From: an uncultured Gammaproteobacteria bacterium | Lineage (GTDB): Bacteria; Pseudomonadota; Gammaproteobacteria; PS1; Pseudothioglobaceae | Length of the DNA: 41,720 nucleotides | Assembly (NCBI GenBank): GCA_913054335.1 | Contig: CAJXHL010000006.1 | Span: 1 to 41,720 of the forward strand | Direction of reading: 5' to 3' | Shown: positions 33,670 to 41,635 of the stretch, piece by piece | Layout of the letters: each line of letters begins with the position of its first letter | How positions within the stretch are numbered: position 1 is the stretch's first letter | Program-made: the position numbers and the translations under genes | The notes under the pieces: model-generated | Seen by the model: only the letters and a program-made list of their open reading frames with translations | What the model was told of the DNA's origin: nothing | Database searches by the model: none

Positions 33670-34652
33670 ATAACGACACCATTTTGCAGGTTGATAATCT
33701 AAAAGTCACGTTTGACATCTCGCCAGAGGGTGCCATGCCTTGGACAAAATCTCAAAGTCTGCTTGCAGTAGACGGTGTATCGTTTGAATTAAAGGCAGGA
33801 GAAACCTTAGGGATCGTTGGTGAATCAGGCTGTGGTAAGTCAACATTGGCTCGTGCTATTATTCGTATGGTGCCCGCCAAAGACGGTAAAGTTGTCTGGC
33901 TTGGCAGTGATCTTTTGACGCTCGACAAAAAAACAATGCGTGGCCATCGCAAAGAAATTCAGATGATTTTTCAAGACCCGTTAGCAAGTCTTAATCCTCG
34001 TATGAATGTCGGCGAAATAATAGCCGAGCCTTTAAAAACACACTATCCTAAAACTTCAAAATCTGAAATCAAAACTAAGGTTAAAGGAGTGATGGAAAGA
34101 GTTGGGCTTCTGCCTAACCTTGTCAATCGTTACCCTCATGAGTTCTCCGGTGGCCAGTGCCAGCGTATTGGTATTGCTAGAGCATTGATATTAAAGCCCA
34201 AGTTGATTATTTGTGACGAGCCTGTTTCAGCTTTAGACGTATCCATTCAAGCTCAAGTGGTGAATTTATTGATGGAGTTGCAAGAGGAGATGGGTCTATC
34301 CATCATTTTTATTGCCCATGATTTGAGTATTGTTAAACACATTAGCACTAGGATTTTGGTTTTGTATTTGGGCAATATGATGGAAATGGCGAACAGTGCT
34401 GATATTTACGCCAATCCACGTCACCCATACACACAAGCGCTGATTTCAGCTGTGCCAATTCCCGATCCAATAATAGAAAAAAACAAAGAGTTGATTCTTA
34501 TTGAGGGCGACTTACCTTCACCAATCAACCCGCCATCGGGTTGTGTTTTTCGAACACGCTGTCGAATGGCTCAAGATATTTGCAGTAATGAAAAACCAGA
34601 ATTTAAAAACGCCACGAATGATCATAAAGTGGCCTGCCATTTCAGTAGCTAA
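33666..34652 (+). CDS. oppF: Oligopeptide ABC transporter ATPase OppF
   Basis: About 328 aa from the GTG at 33666, which overlaps the oppD stop as GTGA. Walker A GESGCGKSTL, MIFQDPLASLNPR, signature FSGGQCQRIGIARAL, Walker B IICDEPVSALDVSIQ, H-loop IAHDLSIV, and the C-terminal GCVFRTRCRMAQDIC with a late ACHF. It is the partner of OppD. The upstream extension to 33639 adds nine residues unlike OppF and would overlap oppD by 31 nt. Confidence 0.93.
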   Translation: MNNDTILQVDNLKVTFDISPEGAMPWTKSQSLLAVDGVSFELKAGETLGIVGESGCGKSTLARAIIRMVPAKDGKVVWLGSDLLTLDKKTMRGHRKEIQMIFQDPLASLNPRMNVGEIIAEPLKTHYPKTSKSEIKTKVKGVMERVGLLPNLVNRYPHEFSGGQCQRIGIARALILKPKLIICDEPVSALDVSIQAQVVNLLMELQEEMGLSIIFIAHDLSIVKHISTRILVLYLGNMMEMANSADIYANPRHPYTQALISAVPIPDPIIEKNKELILIEGDLPSPINPPSGCVFRTRCRMAQDICSNEKPEFKNATNDHKVACHFSS

Positions 34653-34687
34653 AGAGGTTTGGTTGCAATTAAATACACAGGGTTACA

Positions 34688-35227
34688 ATGATTATTAAGA
34701 TAAGCAACAGCTTGAAAATGGTGCCACTGGCACTGAGTCATGCCGAGGAGCTTTTCTCTCTGGTTGATTTGAATCGAGACTACTTGCATCAGTGGATGGG
34801 ATGGCTGGACAAGACTACAGCTGTTGCTGACGTCGAGACTTTTATTAAAGAGTGTGACGAACAAAATGAGAAAGGCTGTGGCTTGCAATTTGTCATAACT
34901 GAAGAAGATGATATTTGCGGTATTCTTAACTTTCACAGAATCGACAAAATGCACAATACAGGCGAAATTGGTTACTGGTTATCTCAGTCACATGCCGGCA
35001 GGGGCATAATGAACCTAGCCGTCAAAGAGCTTGTTCGAATTGGTTTTCGAGAGCTTAATCTAAATATAATTGAAATACATTGTGCCGAAGCTAATGTCAA
35101 AAGCCGCGCCGTCCCTGAGCGTCTTGGTTTTACTTATGAGGCCACATTGAGGCAGCGTGAATGGCTTTATTCAAAATATGTCAACCATGCGATATACTCA
35201 ATGCTTGCAAGTGAGTACAGTGAATAG
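34688..35227 (+). CDS. GNAT acetyltransferase, RimL-like
   Basis: 179 aa N-acetyltransferase resembling ribosomal-protein-serine acetyltransferases (RimL) and related small-molecule or peptide acetylases. The acetyl-CoA-binding segment is GEIGYWLSQSHAGRGIMNLA (about 98-117), and the C-terminal block AEANVKSRAVPERLGFTYE is typical. It follows oppF by 35 nt and may be the last gene of the opp operon, in which case it could acetylate an imported peptide or amino acid, but this is only context. Confidence 0.85.
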   Translation: MIIKISNSLKMVPLALSHAEELFSLVDLNRDYLHQWMGWLDKTTAVADVETFIKECDEQNEKGCGLQFVITEEDDICGILNFHRIDKMHNTGEIGYWLSQSHAGRGIMNLAVKELVRIGFRELNLNIIEIHCAEANVKSRAVPERLGFTYEATLRQREWLYSKYVNHAIYSMLASEYSE

Positions 35228-35531
35228 CATAAAAATTTAGCAAATTATTAAAATGGGGCTGAAATTAGCTAAAAAGAGCCATTTAATGGGCAAAAAATGC
35301 TGTTTTGGAGGGTTTTTAGGTGGTTTATTGGCTTGCTAGAAGTGGCTTTAGGAAAATTTTGGATTTTTTACCCCAGGGCAGTTTCTCTTGCCTAACGGCA
35401 ATTCACCTCCTCAATATGAGATAAAAAGTTAGAACTTTATGGTATTTATAGTTAAATTGGCGCTCTTTAGCGCCATTTTTATTTAACATCAAGCCTATGT
35501 TTTTGTATATCCCTAAAAAGACAACCCTGCG
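35228..35531. other. 304-nt intergenic region with orphan terminator and possible small RNA
   Basis: No convincing protein gene is visible. The 28-codon frame at 35253-35339 has no ribosome site. The region holds a small hairpin TTGCC-TAAC-GGCAA (35388-35401), then CACCTCC (35404-35410), complementary to a Shine-Dalgarno sequence, and a strong terminator at 35458-35480. That terminator lies 230 nt beyond the acetyltransferase stop, so it could end a long 3' UTR or an independent small RNA. I did not find a clear promoter. Confidence 0.3.
35458..35480 (+). terminator. Rho-independent terminator
   Basis: A perfect 7-bp GC-rich stem (TGGCGCT at 35458-35464, AGCGCCA at 35469-35475) with loop CTTT and a T5 run (35476-35480). 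Confidence 0.85.
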
Positions 35532-36422
35532 ATGACTGATAGCGCATCAAAAGCCTCTGCAAACCGTCTCGGTATTGTATTAATTATTGTCAGTATGGCG
35601 TTTTTCACCATGGCTGATTTGTTTCTTAAATTTTCTTCAGAGTTTGTCACTACAGGCCAAATTACCCTAGCTTTAGGGGTGGGTGGAACCTTTATGTTTT
35701 GGGTGCTGCTTGCACGCAAAGGGGAGACTGTATTCAGCTCGGTTTTCTATGAAGCTCCTGTGATATTACGTACAGCGGGTGAATTGGTGGCTACCTTGTT
35801 TATCATATTGGCATTGACCTATGCTAGCTTTACGAGTGTGGCAGTTATCCTGCAAACATTGCCATTGTTATTAACCTTATGCTCGTTTTTGTTTCTAAAA
35901 GAGCGTGTGGGCATTCATCGTTTGTCCGCTATATTGTTGGGCTTTGGTGGCGTGTTGTTAATTATTCGCCCTGGCACTGATGGCTTTGATGCTTATTCTT
36001 TGCTAGCCATATTGGCAGTCATTGGTATGACCATGCGTGATTTTGGTTCGCGTTTGGTGGGCAGTCATATTTCTAATGAGAGGCTCGCTATTTTTGGAAC
36101 TTTAGGGCAAATAATTCTCGGCATTGGCCTGATGACTTTTGAGGAAGGGCATTCGATACCATCAATGGAGGTCACACTGTATTTGGTGGGTATGGTCGTA
36201 TTTGCCAGTGTCGCGATCTTGTTGGTCACCAAGGCGATGCGAATAGGGGAAATATCGGCTGTTAGTCCTTTCCGTTACTCTAGGTTATTTTTTGGCATGT
36301 TAGTTGGTATTGTTGTTCTGGGTGAAACGGTTGATCAAATCATGATTATTGGCTCAGCAATCATCATCTTTTCGGGTTTATATTTATGGCTGCGTGAGCG
36401 CAAAATAACTCAAAATAGTTAA
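35532..36422 (+). CDS. EamA/DMT-family membrane transporter
   Basis: 296 aa with about ten hydrophobic segments in two EamA repeats (first from GIVLIIVSMAFFTMADLFLK at about 14; second from LLAILAVIGMTMRDFG at about 157). The inter-repeat block LKERVGIHRLSAILLGFGGVLLIIRPG (about 122-148) is typical of drug/metabolite exporters of the RhaT/YdcZ/RarD kind. The predicted role is export of a metabolite or amino acid; the substrate is unknown. It stands alone behind a terminator. Confidence 0.88.
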   Translation: MTDSASKASANRLGIVLIIVSMAFFTMADLFLKFSSEFVTTGQITLALGVGGTFMFWVLLARKGETVFSSVFYEAPVILRTAGELVATLFIILALTYASFTSVAVILQTLPLLLTLCSFLFLKERVGIHRLSAILLGFGGVLLIIRPGTDGFDAYSLLAILAVIGMTMRDFGSRLVGSHISNERLAIFGTLGQIILGIGLMTFEEGHSIPSMEVTLYLVGMVVFASVAILLVTKAMRIGEISAVSPFRYSRLFFGMLVGIVVLGETVDQIMIIGSAIIIFSGLYLWLRERKITQNS

Positions 36423-36518
36423 TGCATTTGGCGGCATGAGAATGGCCAGATAGAGAAAGAGCTCAATGTTAAAGACGGCACACTAGATGGCAAGAGTACT
36501 ACGTTATTTGTCAGCTAG
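36423..36518 (+). pseudogene. Remnant of a YwqK/MORN-type repeat protein
   Basis: Directly after the EamA stop codon, and in the same frame, the DNA reads WRHENGQIEKELNVKDG followed by TLDGKSTT and a stop at 36516-36518. W-x-E-N-G-Q-I-x-x-E-x-x-x-K-D-G-x-L-D-G-K is the repeat unit of YwqK-type (MORN-variant) proteins. There is no start codon or second repeat, and its end runs into the 3' end of the VOC gene on the other strand. I read it as the tail of a lost gene. Confidence 0.5.
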
Positions 36519-36935
36519 AGTGTAATCATTCCTTTCTTCTAAGTTTTCTGATAGGTATTCTACAAACTCCCAGTCCCTGCCTTCATGGTCATAGAAGTAG
36601 ACTCGTTTACGAAAAGGGTGATTATTTTCGATTGTTGATTCAATATAGTCGGCAGCAAGAAGACGACTACGAACTTGTTCAGCGTTGTCAACCATGTATC
36701 CAAGGTGATTAACTCCTGACTTGCCAGAATAGGGCGTCCAATCAGATGATTCTTTTTGAGTGGAATTGTTCAGAGCGATGTAGGTTGTGTCATTGCCAAT
36801 ATGTACCCACCTATCGCCATCGATACCGGTTTCGTCATGACGAATAATGAAATCAGGAAGCGCTGTTTGCAAAAACTTTATCATCCCGTCAATATCATCA
36901 ACACAAAGGTTGGCATGCTCTAGTTTTGTGCTCAT
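36504..36935 (-). CDS. VOC-family (glyoxalase/dioxygenase fold) protein
   Basis: 143 aa from the ATG at 36935, with GGAG upstream; a TTG at 36938 is a worse start. One VOC domain: EHANLCVDDIDGMIKFL with possible metal ligand H7, VNHLGYMVDN with H77 and DWEFVEYL with E123, so the metal site looks intact. Such single-domain proteins act as lyases, isomerases, dioxygenases or resistance proteins; nothing here decides between them. Its 3' end overlaps the YwqK-type remnant on the other strand. Confidence 0.85.
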   Translation of the reverse strand: MSTKLEHANLCVDDIDGMIKFLQTALPDFIIRHDETGIDGDRWVHIGNDTTYIALNNSTQKESSDWTPYSGKSGVNHLGYMVDNAEQVRSRLLAADYIESTIENNHPFRKRVYFYDHEGRDWEFVEYLSENLEERNDYTLADK

Positions 36936-36978
36936 CAAAATACTCCAAAAATAGTGAGTTTATTTTATGCGTATCTAT

Positions 36979-37008
36979 ATTCTAATACCTATTTATTTAC
37001 ACTTTCAA
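36979..37008 (-). promoter_or_regulatory. Sigma-70 promoter of the VOC gene
   Basis: On the minus strand, TTGAAA (37003-37008) is followed after an 18-nt spacer by TAGAAT (36979-36984), about 44 nt upstream of the VOC start codon. Both boxes match the consensus at five of six positions. Confidence 0.5.
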
Positions 37009-37048
37009 GGGGCTGTGGAACATGTTTTATGTGGCAATAAATTAATAA

Positions 37049-37234
37049 ACCTCTTTGTTGCTACTGTTGTACTCACCTCGCCTTAATAAAAATATCGCCC
37101 TCGCTATGATGAATATCGATTACTCAAGCCTCAATACTACTGCAAACGTTGTGACGTCTCATGGAACATATCCCTTGAAAGTCGTTGAAAAACCTTTTTA
37201 TGATCCCAAGAAACGCCTAGCCTTAATTACGTAA
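37049..37234 (+). pseudogene. C-terminal remnant of a GcvT-family (aminomethyltransferase-like) gene
   Basis: This lies in the 333-nt gap before the OsmC gene. One open frame from 37049 (after a stop at 37046) to the TAA at 37232-37234 reads YSPRLNKNIALAMMNIDYSS and then GTYPLKVVEKPFYDPKKR. This is the end of the C-terminal barrel of GcvT/folate-dependent aminomethyltransferase-like proteins (S-P-x-L-x-K-x-I-A-L-A then a V-V-x-x-P-F-x-D-P-K-K tail). About 55 codons of a protein that should exceed 350 are left, with unrelated LLLLL residues upstream. The rest has been deleted. DmdA belongs to the same superfamily, but I cannot assign this fragment to it. Confidence 0.7.
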
Positions 37235-37271
37235 AATATACCAATTCCGCCCCTCGAATACAGGAGAAAAA

Positions 37272-37724
37272 ATGTCAGAATTATCAATTAATCTTTGCTG
37301 GAGAAGAAAAGAAACCGAACTCATACCAGGCGAGTTTTCTAGTGAGCACGAGGTTGCCTACAATGATAAATTCAAAGTCACTGCCGACACTGCTCCTGAC
37401 TGGGGAGGGTCTGCTCTAAACACAAACCCTGAGCAGGCATTAGCAGCCTCGTTAAGTAGCTGTCATATGATGACTTTTTTGGCTTTAGCAGCAAAAACAA
37501 AATGGCCTTTACTTTCCTATGATGACCAGGCAATTGCCCACTTGGGAAAAAATAGCAAAGGTCAAATGACCGTTAGTCGAATTGATTTAAATCCAAAAGT
37601 ATCATTCGACAGTGGCTTTGAAGTCAGTGAAGCAGAAATGGTAAAGATGCATGATAGAGCTCACAGATATTGTTTTATTGCAAACACCCTAGATGGCGGC
37701 GTTAAGGTTAACATTAACATTTAA
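37272..37724 (+). CDS. OsmC-family protein (thiol peroxidase-like)
   Basis: 150 aa OsmC/Ohr-fold protein. The two conserved cysteines are present: C64 in AASLSSCHMMTFLALAA and C134 in HRYCFIANTL, as needed for reduction of organic hydroperoxides. The AHRYCFIAN block places it in the general OsmC branch rather than classical Ohr. It has a good ribosome site (AGGAG) and starts 37 nt after the GcvT remnant. The crotonase gene follows after 19 nt, so the three downstream genes probably form one operon. Confidence 0.88.
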   Translation: MSELSINLCWRRKETELIPGEFSSEHEVAYNDKFKVTADTAPDWGGSALNTNPEQALAASLSSCHMMTFLALAAKTKWPLLSYDDQAIAHLGKNSKGQMTVSRIDLNPKVSFDSGFEVSEAEMVKMHDRAHRYCFIANTLDGGVKVNINI

Positions 37725-37743
37725 TTAGTTTATAGGTAATATT

Positions 37744-38574
37744 ATGAGTGGCAATCACAACAATACTAGCAGCTCTATTCAGTCAGATATATTGCTTGAA
37801 GAGTTGACTGAAAATGGAGTAATGCGCTTAACACTGAACGATAGTAAGCGAAGAAACGCGTTATCTGAAGAGATGATGGCCAAACTTACTGATTCCTTAG
37901 ATCAAGCTTCAAAAAATGATGCGGTTAGAGTTATAGTTATTGCGGGAAAGGGCCCCGCCTTTTGTGCCGGCCATGACTTAAAACAAATGTCAGCCGGGCG
38001 AAATAATGCTGATAACGGCCATGAGTATTTTAAAGAGGTGTTCACAGTTTGCTCCAAACTTATGCAGTTGATTACCAATAACTCTAAGCCAGTAATTGCA
38101 GAAGTTGCAGGTGTTGCAGCAGCAGCAGGCTGCCAGTTGGTTGCAAGTTGCGACCTAGCTATTGCCGGTGAATCTGCTCGTTTTGTAACACCAGGGGTAA
38201 ATATTGGCCTTTTCTGTTCAACTCCCATGGTTGCTCTATCAAGAAATGTGTCTAACAAGGCTGCGATGGAGATGCTTCTGACTGGAGAGATGGTGGATTC
38301 AAAAAAAGCGGAACATATTGGCCTTATAAATCGAGTTGTTGACGATAAAAAAATAACGGAAGCAACTATGGCTATGGCTGAAATTATTGCCTCTAAATCA
38401 AGAATGACAGTAAAAACTGGTAAGCAGGCCTTTTATAGACAAAAAGAAATGTCGCTTACTGATGCTTACGACTACGCATCATCTGTAATGGTAGAGAACA
38501 TGTTGAAAAGTGATGCTAAAGAAGGCATTGATGCTTTCTCAGAAAAACGTCAGCCTAAATGGCAAGATGAATAG
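37744..38574 (+). CDS. Enoyl-CoA hydratase/isomerase family protein, ECHDC3-like
   Basis: 276 aa crotonase-fold protein. The oxyanion-hole segments are visible as FCAGHDLKQMSAG (about 76-88) and EVAGVAAAAGCQLVASCDLA (about 120-139). The region carrying the catalytic glutamates in true hydratases reads FVTPGVNIGLFCSTPMVALSR, the form seen in ECHDC3-type proteins, which lack one or both glutamates. The reaction is therefore unclear and may not be hydration. The acyl-CoA ligase gene starts 11 nt downstream, so both probably act on the same acyl-CoA. Confidence 0.87.
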   Translation: MSGNHNNTSSSIQSDILLEELTENGVMRLTLNDSKRRNALSEEMMAKLTDSLDQASKNDAVRVIVIAGKGPAFCAGHDLKQMSAGRNNADNGHEYFKEVFTVCSKLMQLITNNSKPVIAEVAGVAAAAGCQLVASCDLAIAGESARFVTPGVNIGLFCSTPMVALSRNVSNKAAMEMLLTGEMVDSKKAEHIGLINRVVDDKKITEATMAMAEIIASKSRMTVKTGKQAFYRQKEMSLTDAYDYASSVMVENMLKSDAKEGIDAFSEKRQPKWQDE

Positions 38575-38585
38575 TAATATCAGTA

Positions 38586-40205
38586 ATGCACAATCCTTAT
38601 AACACCGACCTAGATCGCAACCCGGCTAATTATCAGCCGCTAACTCCTCTCACTTTTCTAGAGCGAGCTGCATCAGTCTTTCCAGAACATACTGCAATAA
38701 TACATGGGACCATTAGGCGCAACTACGCTGAATTTTATCGCCGGTCTCGGCAGCTTGCTTCTGCGCTTTCCGATAAGGGTATTGGACGTGGTGATACAGT
38801 TTCAGTAATGCTTGCAAACACACCCGCAATGTTGGAGTCACATTATGGTGTGCCAATGTGTGGCGCAGTTTTACATAGCGTAAATACTCGACTTGATCCT
38901 GCAACAATTGCTTACCAACTAGACCACGCTGACGCTAAAGTACTGATTGTTGATCGTGAGTTTCTTGATATTATTGGATCTGCACTAGAGCTATCTCACG
39001 TTAATCCCATACTGGTTGACTACAATGACAGCGAGTTTCCAATAAGTGAAGAGCTCTCAGGTGCAACAGAATATGAGTCTTTTTTATCTCAAGGGAATGA
39101 TAACTTTGATTGGCTAATGCCTGAAGATGAGTGGGACGCCATCTCACTAAATTATACCTCTGGCACCACTGGCAACCCAAAAGGAGTTGTTGCACACCAT
39201 CGTGGCGCTTACCTTTTGGCCCAAGGCAACGCACTCATTGCATCAATTAATAAACACGCAGTCTATCTTTGGACTCTGCCTATGTTCCATTGCAACGGTT
39301 GGTGCTTTCCGTGGACAATGTCTGCAATAATCGGAACTCACGTTTGCTTAAGGCATGTTCGACCTGGGCCGATTTGGGATGCAATCTCTACACATAAGGT
39401 TACCCATTTATGTGGAGCACCTATTGTCATGTCAACACTATTAGCCGCAGACCACAAGGACAAGCGTTTGCTGCATGACGAAGTGCAGTTCTTTACAGCA
39501 GCAGCGCCACCACCAGAGCGTGTTTTGGCCGATATGAAAACTGCAGGATTCAATGTCACCCATCTTTATGGATTAACCGAAACGTACGGCCCCGCGGTAG
39601 TAAACGATTGGCATGCAGAGTGGGACGTGATGGATGGCATGGCGCAGGCTGCACTCAAAGCACGTCAGGGTGTGCGCTATCTTCCGCTTGAAGCGTTAGC
39701 TGTTCTTGATCCTGAAACCATGAATCCAGTACCGCGCGACGGGGTCACTATTGGCGAGGTAATGTTCCGTGGTAATGTAGTTATGAAAGGCTATCTAAAG
39801 AACAAACAGGCCTGTGATGATGCCTTCGCAGGCGGCTGGTTTCATTCCGGTGATCTTGGGGTGATGCACGAAGATGGTTATATTCAACTTAAAGACCGCT
39901 CAAAAGATATTATTATTTCCGGCGGTGAAAATATCTCCTCAATAGAGATTGAGGAGGTTTTGTATAAACATCCGGCTGTTGCTGTCGCCGCAGTGGTTGC
40001 TATGCCAGACGAAAAATGGGGCGAAACTCCTTGTGCCTTTATTGAGCTGGGTGACGGCCAGGATGTTACTCAAGCCGAGTTGATACAATGGTGTAGAGAC
40101 AATATGGCCGCTTTTAAAACACCTCGTAAGTTTGTTTTTGAAGCAATCCCCAAAACCTCGACTGGGAAAATACAAAAATTTATTTTGCGTAAACGGGTGC
40201 GGTAG
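38586..40205 (+). CDS. AMP-forming acyl-CoA synthetase (medium/short-chain type)
   Basis: 539 aa ANL-superfamily ligase. It activates a carboxylic acid with ATP and CoA. Motifs: YTSGTTGNPKG (190-200), LYGLTETYGPAV in the centre, GWFHSGDLGVMHEDGYIQLK with the hinge region KDRSKDIIISGGENISS, and catalytic K528 in PKTSTGKIQKF. It resembles unassigned medium-chain or methylthiopropionate-type acyl-CoA ligases. The substrate cannot be named. It is the last gene of the OsmC-crotonase-ligase cluster. Confidence 0.9.
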   Translation: MHNPYNTDLDRNPANYQPLTPLTFLERAASVFPEHTAIIHGTIRRNYAEFYRRSRQLASALSDKGIGRGDTVSVMLANTPAMLESHYGVPMCGAVLHSVNTRLDPATIAYQLDHADAKVLIVDREFLDIIGSALELSHVNPILVDYNDSEFPISEELSGATEYESFLSQGNDNFDWLMPEDEWDAISLNYTSGTTGNPKGVVAHHRGAYLLAQGNALIASINKHAVYLWTLPMFHCNGWCFPWTMSAIIGTHVCLRHVRPGPIWDAISTHKVTHLCGAPIVMSTLLAADHKDKRLLHDEVQFFTAAAPPPERVLADMKTAGFNVTHLYGLTETYGPAVVNDWHAEWDVMDGMAQAALKARQGVRYLPLEALAVLDPETMNPVPRDGVTIGEVMFRGNVVMKGYLKNKQACDDAFAGGWFHSGDLGVMHEDGYIQLKDRSKDIIISGGENISSIEIEEVLYKHPAVAVAAVVAMPDEKWGETPCAFIELGDGQDVTQAELIQWCRDNMAAFKTPRKFVFEAIPKTSTGKIQKFILRKRVR

Positions 40206-40221
40206 CGAATTAAGGCAACGG

Positions 40222-40383
40222 TTAGCTTGCTGAATTGATTTGATAGCGTGATTTGGCTAACCATTGTGGCTGGATTTCACCCCCCCAGCCAGGCTCGTCC
40301 GTCACAACATCCCTACCACCCTCAATGGTAAAGGGGGAATATGTGAACAGATCCTGCTGCCACGGATAATAATCAAAAGGCTT
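40222..40383 (-). pseudogene. C-terminal remnant of an enolase-superfamily (mandelate racemase-like) gene
   Basis: In the 279-nt gap after the acyl-CoA ligase, the minus strand reads PFDYYPWQQDLFTYSPFTI, then DEPGWGGEIQPQWLAKS and YQINSAS before a TAA (40222-40224). This is the typical C-terminal tail of mandelate racemase/muconate lactonizing enzyme proteins (P-W-Q-x-D-L-F then D-x-P-G-W-G-x-E-I-x-x-x-W-L). An in-frame TAG at 40384-40386 precedes it, and no barrel domain exists upstream. About 54 codons of an expected 370-400 remain. The rest of the gap (40384-40484) shows only a weak inverted repeat, TAGTCTT (40415-40421) with AAGACTA (40450-40456). Confidence 0.7.
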
Positions 40384-40484
40384 CTATTCCTAGTGAGATT
40401 ATAAAGATGATTATTAGTCTTGAAAAAGTCGTTGACGAGATAGTCGACAAAGACTAGTGCATGCAACAAAGTGGGTAAGTCCTA

Positions 40485-41582
40485 TTACCTAAATTTCCTT
40501 TTCATGCGACCCTTAAATATTGCAGAGCTCCAAGTGAGGACAATACCAATTAAGGCAGCACTTAATAGATAAGTGAAAGGTAGGCTTCCATCTGATCCAT
40601 AGATAATTGCTCTATAGGCAGCACCTATAGAGTCAAAAGGCACTGAAGTACCAATTAATTCTAACCATTCTGGCGCAGCACTAACCGGCATCATTGAGCC
40701 ACTAAGTACAGATTGATAAAAAACGGTTGGAAGGATAATAATCAAAGCTGAAAGCCCGATAATTTCAAAGACTCCTAGAAAAAACCAAACCAAGCAAATA
40801 GTAACAAGCCATACATTGAGCCAAACCATTAAAAACGTTTCCCATTGAAGGCTAGTCAATGTCACAACTAATGCTAAAGCTAAGCTGGCGACTCCCATTA
40901 CCATGATTGGTACGAAAGTTCTCACATATGCACGGTTTAATAGTGACATTTGTTTTGTTCCAAGAAATAGCAGAATTGATCCTACCATTGAGGCAAGCCA
41001 ACTTGTAAAACTCATAACAAAAGGAGCGGAGACTGAGGCTAAGCTTTTTGCTGTATAGAGAGTCTCAACATTTGCAGTGACTAGCATCCCTGGATTAGGA
41101 GCCTGGTTATTAGATTTAGCTAGGCGAAGGCTTGCCACGAAAGTAGATAAGGCCATCTGAATCGTTGCTGGAAGTTGGGTAGCCATTTGGGTTTCAGTAA
41201 TCGTTAAGTGTTGTGAATTCAAGATTTTAATATTTAAATTTTTATCACTGAAAGCAAGCTGGGTAAAGTTTTCTGGGAAAATTAATACTGTTGCTACTTC
41301 TCCTTTTGAGAGTGCCTCTCGTGCAATCTCCGGGTTCTCAAGTAAAGTCACCCTGAAGGGGAGCGATTTTGAAATCACTTTTATTGCTTGAGTTGAAATT
41401 AATGGAATTGAAGGTCCACTGTCATGGTTGACAATGCCTAGTTTAAAGGCTGAGGCAATTCGAGCTGGATCGGAGGGTGTAGTCAGATTAAATATTGAAA
41501 AAATCAGCATGATTAATGTAGGAACAAGAATTGCTGGCTTAAACAGTTGGCTTCGACGAAAATCAGAGAGGGGAGATGGCAT
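40485..41582 (-). CDS. ABC-2 type transporter permease (YhgE/Pip-like)
   Basis: 365 aa membrane protein. One helix lies near the N-terminus (about 17-33, AILVPTLIMLIFSIFNL), followed by an extracytoplasmic domain of about 150 residues beginning FKLGIVNHDSGPSI, and five helices in the C-terminal half (about 187-207, 224-243, 250-270, 272-292 and 337-355). This layout is that of ABC-2 exporter permeases and YhgE/Pip-type proteins. No ATPase gene lies downstream in the window; the neighbouring upstream gene is a GMC oxidoreductase 53 nt away. Cargo unknown. Confidence 0.8.
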   Translation of the reverse strand: MPSPLSDFRRSQLFKPAILVPTLIMLIFSIFNLTTPSDPARIASAFKLGIVNHDSGPSIPLISTQAIKVISKSLPFRVTLLENPEIAREALSKGEVATVLIFPENFTQLAFSDKNLNIKILNSQHLTITETQMATQLPATIQMALSTFVASLRLAKSNNQAPNPGMLVTANVETLYTAKSLASVSAPFVMSFTSWLASMVGSILLFLGTKQMSLLNRAYVRTFVPIMVMGVASLALALVVTLTSLQWETFLMVWLNVWLVTICLVWFFLGVFEIIGLSALIIILPTVFYQSVLSGSMMPVSAAPEWLELIGTSVPFDSIGAAYRAIIYGSDGSLPFTYLLSAALIGIVLTWSSAIFKGRMKRKFR

Positions 41583-41635
41583 TTATAGGACCTTTAACTA
41601 ATATTATTTACAGGATAAACAATACACAAGAATGC

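Noticed and set aside
35253-35339. 28-codon glycine-rich hydrophobic frame (CCFGGFLGGLLAC)
   Set aside because: No ribosome-binding site and no recognised family. A frame this short is expected by chance in a 300-nt gap.
37049-37234. Direct assignment of the GcvT-family stub to dmdA
   Set aside because: Only the generic C-terminal tail remains, which does not discriminate DmdA from other GcvT-family proteins.
37902-38258. Minus-strand open frame of 118 codons inside the crotonase gene
   Set aside because: Antisense shadow of a well-supported gene, with no recognisable domain and no promoter or ribosome site.
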